Origin: Halieaceae bacterium | GTDB lineage: Bacteria > Pseudomonadota > Gammaproteobacteria > Pseudomonadales > Halieaceae | Assembly (NCBI GenBank): GCA_003523185.1 | Contig: DPGN01000004.1 | Span: 27,631-35,232, forward strand | Length of the DNA stretch: 7,602 bases | Reading direction: 5' to 3' | Shown: positions 1 through 4,733 of the stretch, one piece after another | How positions within the stretch are numbered: position 1 is the first letter of the stretch | Layout: every line of letters starts with the position of its first letter | The notes under the pieces: generated by a model | Databases searched by the model: none | Told to the model about the DNA's origin: nothing | Seen by the model: the letters and a program-made list of their open reading frames with translations, nothing else | Position numbers and translations under genes: made by a program

Positions 1-663
1 GCTATTGGTGTGTCCTTGGCGAAAATTGCAGCGCGGTGCATGGCGGGACAAAGCTTGGAGTCGCAAGGGTTTACGGGCGAGGTAGTGCCGAGCTACTACA
101 GTGTTAAAGAGGCGGTATTACCCTTCAATAAATTCCCTGGCATTGACCCTATATTGGGGCCAGAGATGAAATCCACGGGTGAAGTGATGGGTACCGGCCC
201 CACGTTTGCTGATGCCTTCGCCAAGGCGCAGTTGGGTGCCGGCGATGTGACGCCTCAGTCAGGACTCGCCTTATTCAGTGTTCGCGATGCGGACAAAGCG
301 GCTGCCGTTGAAGTTGCTAAGCGACTGGTATCAACAGGATTCACCCTTGCGGCTACAAAAGGCACGGCAAAGGCGCTTCAGCAGGCTGGTCTCGACGTCC
401 GCTCTGTTAACAAAGTAGCGGAAGGACGTCCGCACATTGTCGATTTGATCAAGAACGACGAGGCCTCACTGATTATCAATACGACAGAAGGTCGCACAGC
501 CATTTTGGATTCAGCCTCAATTAGATCGAGTGCCGAGCAGCATCAGGTGTTCTACACTACAACGCTAGCAGCGGCCGAAGCCATTTGTATGTCGATGGAA
601 CAAGAGCCTGATGGGCAGGTTCGCAGGCTGCAGGATCTCCATGTGAGTTTGGCAAATGAATAA
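1..663 (+). CDS. carB: Carbamoyl-phosphate synthase large subunit, C-terminal part (5' end outside window)
   Basis: Last 220 residues of the large subunit, which makes carbamoyl phosphate from bicarbonate, ATP and glutamine-derived ammonia for pyrimidine and arginine synthesis in the cytoplasm. The reading frame is open from base 1, so the gene is cut by the window edge; the full family protein is about 1070 aa. Residues 1-85 or so are the end of the second ATP-grasp half, including the family string EMKSTGEVMG. From about residue 88 comes the MGS-like allosteric domain. Its effector-site residues known from E. coli appear present: Lys99, Thr119, Thr122, Lys138 in VNKV, and Asn160-Thr161-Thr162 in IINTT. 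The His of the E. coli ATHGT loop is Lys here (ATKGT). It ends in TAA and overlaps greA by 8 bp, which suggests one transcript. Identification is firm. Confidence 0.97.
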   Translation, partial: AIGVSLAKIAARCMAGQSLESQGFTGEVVPSYYSVKEAVLPFNKFPGIDPILGPEMKSTGEVMGTGPTFADAFAKAQLGAGDVTPQSGLALFSVRDADKAAAVEVAKRLVSTGFTLAATKGTAKALQQAGLDVRSVNKVAEGRPHIVDLIKNDEASLIINTTEGRTAILDSASIRSSAEQHQVFYTTTLAAAEAICMSMEQEPDGQVRRLQDLHVSLANE

Positions 664-1132
664 AGTTCCAATGACAGTCGCTGGTGAGGCGGCCCTCCGA
701 GAAGAGCTGGAGCGCCTTAAAAAAGTCGACCGGCCCAGAATCGTTGCGGCGATTGCAGAGGCGAGAGAGCACGGTGATCTCAAGGAGAATGCCGAGTATC
801 ACGCAGCGCGGGAACAGCAGAGTTTTGCCGAGGGGAGAATCAAGGAGCTTGAGTACAAGTTATCGAACTCGCAGGTTATCGATATTACAACTCTGGCTCA
901 CACCGGCCGTGTTCTGTTTGGTGCCACTGTCGACTTGATCAATGTCGATGACGATACCGAAGTCTCCTATCAAATCGTGGGTGAGGATGAGGCAGACGTG
1001 AAACAGAATATGATTTCTGTCAGCTCACCCATCGCTCGCGCTTTGGTTGGTAAGTCAGAGGGGGATGAGGTCGTCGTTAAGGCTCCCAGCGGCGACATCT
1101 ACTACGAGATCGATAAGGTTCGCCACGTCTAG
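656..1132 (+). CDS. greA: Transcription elongation factor GreA
   Basis: GreA enters the secondary channel of stalled RNA polymerase and stimulates cleavage of the backtracked transcript. The 158-aa product is exactly the length of E. coli GreA and aligns end to end. The N-terminal coiled-coil hairpin covers about residues 1-75, with the tip motif GDLKENAEYHAAREQQ; Asp41 and Glu44, the acidic pair that helps place Mg2+ in the polymerase active site, are both present. The C-terminal FKBP-like globular domain (about 80-158) contains the family strings SPIARALVGK and GDEV. The start MNKVPMT matches the E. coli MQAIPMT; a weak GAG (645-647) lies 8 nt upstream. The start falls inside the end of carB, so translation may be coupled. 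Nothing unusual in the protein. Confidence 0.97.
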   Translation: MNKVPMTVAGEAALREELERLKKVDRPRIVAAIAEAREHGDLKENAEYHAAREQQSFAEGRIKELEYKLSNSQVIDITTLAHTGRVLFGATVDLINVDDDTEVSYQIVGEDEADVKQNMISVSSPIARALVGKSEGDEVVVKAPSGDIYYEIDKVRHV

Positions 1133-1134
1133 TC

Positions 1135-1157
1135 CTGACGTTATCCGACCTCGTCAG
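1135..1157. repeat. Inverted and direct repeat in the greA-feoA gap
   Basis: CTGACG (1135-1140) and CGTCAG (1152-1157) are perfect 6-bp inverted arms with an 11-nt loop, directly after the greA stop. The string AGTCCTGA also occurs twice, at 1131-1138 and 1156-1163, the second copy running into the feoA start codon. No T-run follows, so this is not a standard intrinsic terminator. It could be a weak hairpin that lowers read-through or affects feoA translation, or chance. Confidence 0.35.
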
Positions 1158-1162
1158 TCCTG

Positions 1163-1426
1163 ATGTCCTCGAAATCAATGACATCCCTGTCGCTTTGGGA
1201 GCTCGCAGTTGGTGACTCCAGGGACATAGTCTCTGTTTGCGGTGATACCGCAGACGATGCAGTTCAGCGTCTGATCGACATCGGCTTTCGAGAGGGTCAG
1301 CAAGTCACCTGTGTAATGCAGCCGGGCTTTGGTGCCCCGCGTGTGTACGCGGTGGGTGGCGCTACCTATAGTTTAGACAAGCAAACCGCAAACTTTGTCA
1401 GGATTGCTGGCGAGCCCGGTCTATGA
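1163..1426 (+). CDS. feoA: Ferrous iron transport accessory protein FeoA
   Basis: Small cytoplasmic SH3-like protein that assists FeoB in Fe2+ uptake. The 87-aa product shows the FeoA pattern: an opening LWELAVGDS (like LSELKPGE), then RLIDIGFREGQQV at residues 36-48 (like RLLDLGFVPGTEV), a central PGFGAP turn and a final VGGATYSLDKQTANFV strand region. Length is normal for the family (about 75-90 aa). The start is uncertain: neither ATG 1163 nor ATG 1178 (giving 82 aa) has a clear Shine-Dalgarno, so translation may depend on ribosomes arriving from greA. The stop overlaps the feoB start as ATGA. No Fur-box-like sequence is visible in the 30 bp upstream. The identification rests on pattern plus the feoB neighbour and is strong. 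Confidence 0.9.
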   Translation: MSSKSMTSLSLWELAVGDSRDIVSVCGDTADDAVQRLIDIGFREGQQVTCVMQPGFGAPRVYAVGGATYSLDKQTANFVRIAGEPGL

Positions 1427-3246
1427 CAGATGTACTTCTTGTGGGCGCGCCCAACTCGGGAAAGAGCGCTTTATTCAATCGGCTTACAGGGCTTAAGCAT
1501 AAGGTTGCCAACTATCCCGGGATCACCATTGATGTCGGCAAAGGCTGTTTGAGTTCGAACCCCCAGGTGACACTGTGGGATTTCCCGGGAACGTACTCGC
1601 TGAATCCGGTATCGGCTGAGGAGCAGGTTGCGATCGCTAGTTTACGCTCTGCGCTGCAGGACCCTCAGGATGCGCTAGTGGCTATGGTGCTCGATGCAAC
1701 TCGGCTCGAGAAGGGCCTCACCTATTGTCTTCAGGTGGCGCGTGATGCAGCCATTGCCGGCAAGTCGTTTGTTGTCTTTCTCAATATGATGGACCTCATC
1801 GAAAGCGATGAGCTCGAGCTCGACGTATCCGGCTTAAGCGCTGCGTTGGGTGTTCCGGTATACCCCGTCAGTGCCCGCACGGGCGCTGGTATGGCAGAGG
1901 CAGAGAGCGCCATACAACAAGCAGGAATCGGCGTTGCGCCCTGGGCGGACACACCAGACGCATTAATCACAGGCACGGCTCAGCAAATAGGTGAACGTTT
2001 TGCCCCCGCAGGAGATCTTCTAGTCCGCCGTCAAGCTCGATTGGATCAATGGCTTCTCGGAACCGTCTCGGGTGGATTGGCCTTCATCACCATCATGACC
2101 CTATTTTTTCAGGCGATCTTCACATGGGCGGCTCCGCTGATGGATGGCGTTGAAGCGCTTATAATCGTCATTGGCTCGACAGTCGCGTCCGTTATGCCAG
2201 AGGGCGTTGTTGCCGATTTTATAAACGACGCTATCTTTGGCGGGCTCGGTGCATTCCTCGTCTTTGTGCCTCTCGTATTCATCTTGACGCTAATTATCGG
2301 TGCTCTCGAGGACTCGGGTTACCTCGCTCGTGCCGCGCTCATCTGTCATCGCCCACTCAGCGTGTTCGGCTTGTCGGGAAAAAGCTTTTTGCCACTTTTA
2401 TCTGGGGTTGCTTGTGCGATTCCGGCAGTTTACGCGGCCCGTACCCTATCATCGATGCAGGAGCGGTTGCTGACCTACGTGGCGATTCCACTTATGCCCT
2501 GCTCGGCAAGGCTGCCGGTCTATGCGCTTCTCATCGCCATTTTGATTCCTAACGAGACGGCACTGGGTGGGCTCATAGGCTGGCAAGGTCTGGTGATGTC
2601 AGGCATCTACTTTTTTGGCATCACTACCGCGCTGACGGTTGCAGCGCTTGTTGGCCGGATGAGTAATGAAGATCGCACCGGTCAGCCCTTTATCCTCGAG
2701 TTACCGGCCTACCGATTACCTGTCGCTCGAACGATTGTTAGGACTGCGCTCAATCGTGCGGGGCATTTTGTGCAAAAGGCGGGTAGTGTTATTTTCGCGG
2801 TAACGGTCTTGGTCTGGATTCTTGGCTATTTCCCCAACAGCGGACAAGACCTATCTAGCTCTTGGCTTGCGTCTATAGGGCGGTTCATTGAGCCCGTTTT
2901 TTCACCTCTTGGCCTAGATTGGCGGTACGGCGTTGCCATCATAGCCTCCTTCCTCGCGCGCGAAGTGTTTGTAGGCACCTTGGGCACTATTTTTGGTATC
3001 GAGACAGCAGATGAGGACCCCGCTCCGCTTGCTGATCAGATTGCGGCATCGGGACTTACTGTCGCGTCTGGGGCTGCACTGGTGGTGTTCTTCACGATTG
3101 CACTTCAGTGCGTATCTACAGTCGCGCTACTTGCACGAGAGGCGAAGTCCGCGCGTTTTGCCTTGGCGCTGATGGCCGGCTATCTCGTCCTCGCCTGGTT
3201 GGCTGCGTTTGGGATTTATCAGCTAGCCGGAGCACTACTCAGCTAG
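1423..3246 (+). CDS. feoB: Ferrous iron transporter FeoB, short form (607 aa)
   Basis: Inner-membrane Fe2+ importer with an N-terminal GTPase. G-domain motifs: G1 GAPNSGKS (8-15), G2 Thr35 in PGIT, G3 DFPG (53-56), G4 NMMD (121-124), G5 SAR (150-152). The membrane part begins near residue 213 and carries the first Gate domain (LEDSGYLAR 295-303, GLSGKSFLPLL 316-326, CSARLPVY 360-367), the hallmark PFILELPAYRLP (422-433) and the second Gate (DWRYGVAI, AREVFVGTLGT 512-522). The cysteines equivalent to the three conserved in E. coli FeoB appear as Cys331, Cys360 and Cys563. Oddities: the linker between G5 and the first membrane helix is about 56 residues, about half that of E. coli (773 aa), so the helical GDI domain is reduced; the usual MDR after the first Gate is CHR (His309), and GCNVP is ACAIP. 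No feoC follows. It starts inside the feoA stop. Confidence 0.95.
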   Translation: MTDVLLVGAPNSGKSALFNRLTGLKHKVANYPGITIDVGKGCLSSNPQVTLWDFPGTYSLNPVSAEEQVAIASLRSALQDPQDALVAMVLDATRLEKGLTYCLQVARDAAIAGKSFVVFLNMMDLIESDELELDVSGLSAALGVPVYPVSARTGAGMAEAESAIQQAGIGVAPWADTPDALITGTAQQIGERFAPAGDLLVRRQARLDQWLLGTVSGGLAFITIMTLFFQAIFTWAAPLMDGVEALIIVIGSTVASVMPEGVVADFINDAIFGGLGAFLVFVPLVFILTLIIGALEDSGYLARAALICHRPLSVFGLSGKSFLPLLSGVACAIPAVYAARTLSSMQERLLTYVAIPLMPCSARLPVYALLIAILIPNETALGGLIGWQGLVMSGIYFFGITTALTVAALVGRMSNEDRTGQPFILELPAYRLPVARTIVRTALNRAGHFVQKAGSVIFAVTVLVWILGYFPNSGQDLSSSWLASIGRFIEPVFSPLGLDWRYGVAIIASFLAREVFVGTLGTIFGIETADEDPAPLADQIAASGLTVASGAALVVFFTIALQCVSTVALLAREAKSARFALALMAGYLVLAWLAAFGIYQLAGALLS

Positions 3247-3252
3247 ATGGGG

Positions 3253-3594
3253 CTAATCCCGGCTTCGCTGGAATAATTCCAATTCGGTGAGCAATAGCTG
3301 CGCGGCTATGCGAATCATGATCGAGTGGTGGTGTTGGCGCAGGGCCTCGACGCCCGAGCCAATTTCCTCTTGCAGCTGTTGCACCTCATCGATATCTAAT
3401 CCGTTGGGCAGGTTTACGCTAAAGGAAAAGTCTGATTCCCCCTGAAGGTCGCCATAGACCTTTGTCAAAAGCTCGGTGGCATGGGCTATCAGGACGTCGT
3501 CTGCACCCTTATCTCGCAACAACGATCCGAGTTGATCAGTTAGATAGGCGTAAGCCTGTTTCTCGCGACTGGGGAATTCCAGGATGTTGGACAT
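3253..3594 (-). CDS. Hypothetical protein, 113 aa, coupled to yhbY
   Basis: I do not recognise this family. The product is soluble-looking and acidic, with no signal peptide or membrane segment. It starts MSNILEFPSREKQ, an opening seen in many small unrelated cytoplasmic proteins. Residues 12-50 look helical (YLTDQLGSLLRDKG, HATELLTKVYGDL), 54-62 could form a strand (SDFSFSVNL), and 67-110 look like one or two long helices with a His88-His89-His90 run and a leucine-rich end (AAQLLLTELELF). Its ATG shares one base with the yhbY stop (TAATG), and no separate Shine-Dalgarno is visible, so it is probably translated by ribosomes leaving yhbY. The coupling and undisturbed frame support a real gene. 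It runs head-on into feoB, with 6 bp between stops. Function unknown; a ribosome-linked role would be guesswork from position only. Confidence 0.75.
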   Translation of the reverse strand: MSNILEFPSREKQAYAYLTDQLGSLLRDKGADDVLIAHATELLTKVYGDLQGESDFSFSVNLPNGLDIDEVQQLQEEIGSGVEALRQHHHSIMIRIAAQLLLTELELFQRSRD

Positions 3595-3896
3595 TAGAGA
3601 GGTCTTTGCAGATTCGATTTTCTTGGATCAGCGTTTTGCGAATGACGCAGAAGCGTAGCCGTATGGCCAATTTTTTGAACCAGCTCTGCTCCGCATGACG
3701 TGACCAATTGCTCGATCACAGCGTCACGTGCTTCACGGTCTCCGACGCTGACTTTGATCTTGACCAGTTCGTGGTCGGTCAGTGCCCGATCAAGCTCCGT
3801 TTCAATGCCACTGGTTAAACCTTGTCCACCGACGGTTACAATGGGGTGAAGTTTGTGCGCAATCGCGCGGTACTGTTTTAGTAGTCGGTTTTCCAA
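3594..3896 (-). CDS. yhbY: CRM-domain RNA-binding ribosome assembly protein YhbY
   Basis: Single CRM (YhbY) domain protein; the E. coli homologue associates with pre-50S ribosomal particles. From the TTG start the product has 100 aa (E. coli 97). Visible features are KQYRAIAHKLHPIV (7-20), the GxxG RNA-binding loop as VGGQGLT (22-28), and the HELVKIKV strand (42-49) with DRE after it. The GKT before the last strand is GHT (77-79). I chose TTG 3896 over ATG 3953 for three reasons: it places the first conserved residues 14 codons in, against 16 in E. coli; a GAGAG lies 7 nt upstream; and the best minus-strand -10 box lies downstream of the ATG, so a transcript from it would lack that ATG. Starting at ATG 3953 would add 19 residues. 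The gene diverges from rlmE, as in E. coli and Pseudomonas. Family call firm, start less so. Confidence 0.92.
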   Translation of the reverse strand: MENRLLKQYRAIAHKLHPIVTVGGQGLTSGIETELDRALTDHELVKIKVSVGDREARDAVIEQLVTSCGAELVQKIGHTATLLRHSQNADPRKSNLQRPL

Positions 3897-3903
3897 GGTG
3901 TGG

Positions 3904-3908
3904 CTCTC
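3904..3908 (-). promoter_or_regulatory. Ribosome binding site for yhbY that decides its start
   Basis: GAGAG on the minus strand lies 7 nt before TTG 3896-3894. The alternative ATG at 3953-3951 has only a GGGGA about 11 nt upstream. This site is the main translational argument for the TTG start of yhbY. Confidence 0.55.
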
Positions 3909-3935
3909 ATTAGCTGCAATTTGTGGATGAAGGCT

Positions 3936-3947
3936 TGCTATTCTAGC
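3936..3947. promoter_or_regulatory. Symmetric -10 region, candidate bidirectional promoter for yhbY and rlmE
   Basis: GCTATTCTAGC (3937-3947) is an inverted repeat with 4-bp arms around TTC. On the plus strand it gives an extended -10, TGC-TATTCT (3936-3944), predicting a start near 3951 and a leader of about 23 nt for rlmE. On the minus strand the same bases read TAGAAT (3945-3940, 5 of 6 matches to TATAAT), predicting a start near 3933 and a leader of roughly 37 nt to the TTG of yhbY. The -35 boxes are poor on both sides (GGGACT at 3968-3963 on the minus strand with a 17-nt spacer; nothing convincing on plus). Base symmetry in -10 boxes is a known cause of divergent transcription in bacteria. 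Confidence 0.5.
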
Positions 3948-3959
3948 GGGCATTGTTTC

Positions 3960-3964
3960 AGGAG
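3960..3964 (+). promoter_or_regulatory. Ribosome binding site of rlmE
   Basis: AGGAG ends 9 nt before ATG 3974. It fixes the start at MAKKRGSS and rules out the in-frame TTG at 3953, which lies upstream of this site and would add seven residues absent from E. coli RlmE. Confidence 0.8.
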
Positions 3965-3973
3965 TCCCCAAAA

Positions 3974-4597
3974 ATGGCGAAGAAACGCGGGTCGAGCAAA
4001 GCCTGGCTGAAGGAACATCGAGACGATGTTTACGTGCAGCGCGCGCAAGCTGATGGTTATCGCTCAAGAGCCTGCTACAAACTCCTAGAGCTCAACGAGA
4101 AGGACCGATTCATCAAAACCGGCATGACAGTGGTTGATCTCGGCAGTGCACCCGGCGGTTGGTCACAGGTGGCCGCTCAACTGGTAGGCCATAAGGGGCG
4201 GGTCATCGCCAGCGATATTTTACCTATGGATGCTATTGCGGGCGTTGACTTCATACAGGGTGACTTTACCGAGCAGTCGGTCTTCGATGAGATCCAAGCG
4301 GTGATTGGCCCTGACCAACCTTCGGTTGTGCTTTCCGACATGGCCCCGAATATGAGTGGTATTGTCGATGTCGATCAGCCCAAGGCCATGTATTTGGTTG
4401 AGCTTGCGCTCGATCTGGCGGTGCAGATGCTCCCAAAGGGCGGTGTCTTCGCGGCAAAAGTCTTTCACGGGGAAGGCTTTGATGACTGGCTGAAATCGGT
4501 TCGCAGCAACTTTCAGTCGGTGAACAGCCGAAAGCCAGCCGCCTCGCGACCTCGTTCAAAAGAGGTTTATGTAGTTGCCAAAGGGTTCAAGGGTTAG
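3974..4597 (+). CDS. rlmE: 23S rRNA 2'-O-ribose U2552 methyltransferase RlmE (FtsJ/RrmJ)
   Basis: SAM-dependent enzyme that methylates the 2'-OH of U2552 (E. coli numbering) in the A-loop of 23S rRNA, a late 50S assembly step. The 207-aa product matches E. coli (209 aa) end to end. The SAM-binding motif is DLGSAPGGWSQ (55-65), with Asp81 and Asp97 in the following strands (IASDILPMD, IQGDF). The catalytic K-D-K-E set is complete: Lys36 (YKLLEL), Asp122 (SDMAPNMSG), Lys162 (AKVFHGEGFD) and Glu197 (SKEVYVVA). The basic N-terminus MAKKRGSSKAW is typical. It diverges from yhbY and is followed by ftsH after 136 bp, the same neighbours as in E. coli, where rlmE-ftsH form a heat-shock operon. No heat-shock promoter is visible directly before rlmE here. 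Confidence 0.97.
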   Translation: MAKKRGSSKAWLKEHRDDVYVQRAQADGYRSRACYKLLELNEKDRFIKTGMTVVDLGSAPGGWSQVAAQLVGHKGRVIASDILPMDAIAGVDFIQGDFTEQSVFDEIQAVIGPDQPSVVLSDMAPNMSGIVDVDQPKAMYLVELALDLAVQMLPKGGVFAAKVFHGEGFDDWLKSVRSNFQSVNSRKPAASRPRSKEVYVVAKGFKG

Positions 4598-4605
4598 ACC
4601 CAGTT

Positions 4606-4618
4606 GGGAAAATTTCCC
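4606..4618. repeat. Short palindrome after rlmE
   Basis: GGGAAAATTTCCC begins 9 nt after the rlmE stop and is symmetric around one A. As RNA it could form only a short A/U-rich hairpin and has no T-run on either side, so it is at best a weak pause or decay-protecting structure. It could equally be a protein-binding palindrome just upstream of the ftsH promoter. Confidence 0.25.
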
Positions 4619-4625
4619 GTAAATC

Positions 4626-4654
4626 CTTGAAATAGCACCTTGGCGTCTCCATGT
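4626..4654 (+). promoter_or_regulatory. Heat-shock (sigma-32/RpoH) promoter of ftsH
   Basis: The -35 element CTTGAAA (4626-4632) is a perfect match to the RpoH consensus. After a 14-nt spacer comes CTCCATGT (4647-4654), which fits CCCCATNT except for one T. The spacer is within the normal range for this sigma factor. Transcription would start near 4661, about 60 nt before the ftsH Shine-Dalgarno. FtsH is a known RpoH-regulated protease in E. coli and itself degrades sigma-32, so the site fits the gene's biology. Confidence 0.75.
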
Positions 4655-4714
4655 CATTTAAGTGCGCTCCTTGCGAATACCCCGCTATACTGGTGGGCCG
4701 ATAGGCGCCAAGGT
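4637..4714. repeat. 9-bp inverted repeat bracketing the ftsH promoter and leader
   Basis: ACCTTGGCG (4637-4645) and CGCCAAGGT (4706-4714) are perfect complementary arms separated by 60 bp. The left arm lies in the spacer of the sigma-32 promoter; the right arm ends 6 nt before the ftsH Shine-Dalgarno. Only a transcript reading through from rlmE would contain both arms, since one started near 4661 lacks the left arm. It may therefore be an RNA stem specific to read-through transcripts, a DNA site, or coincidence. Confidence 0.4.
4686..4691 (+). promoter_or_regulatory. Possible housekeeping -10 box upstream of ftsH
   Basis: TATACT matches five of six bases of TATAAT and lies about 30 nt before the ftsH Shine-Dalgarno. 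No -35 box stands at a suitable distance and there is no TGN extension, so a sigma-70 promoter here is only tentative. It would give basal ftsH expression alongside the heat-shock promoter. Confidence 0.35.
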
Positions 4715-4720
4715 CAGTCC

Positions 4721-4725
4721 GGAGG
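4721..4725 (+). promoter_or_regulatory. Ribosome binding site of ftsH that selects a TTG start
   Basis: GGAGG is a strong Shine-Dalgarno. It lies 8 nt before TTG 4734, an ideal distance, but 17 nt before ATG 4743, which is too far. The TTG start also reproduces the E. coli N-terminus, where Met-Ala-Lys-Asn begins at residue 4. Confidence 0.8.
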
Positions 4726-4733
4726 ATGGTGAT

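Noticed and set aside
1133..1162. Fur box upstream of feoA
   Set aside because: I looked for the GATAAT-type repeat in the gap and found none; nearby GATA strings inside greA are isolated.
3897..4067. N-terminal extension of yhbY back to 4067 or to ATG 3953
   Set aside because: The extension to 4067 would overlap the start of rlmE by nearly 100 bp and encodes residues absent from the family. The ATG at 3953 lacks a well-spaced binding site and lies upstream of the predicted transcription start.
4606..4618. Palindrome GGGAAAATTTCCC as an intrinsic terminator of rlmE
   Set aside because: No T-run follows on either strand and the stem is short and A/U-rich; kept only as a low-confidence repeat.
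4662..4733. Upstream ATG start for ftsH (24 extra residues)
   Set aside because: There is no Shine-Dalgarno before it, the added residues do not resemble FtsH, and the stretch contains the TATACT box and the GGAGG that serves the TTG start.
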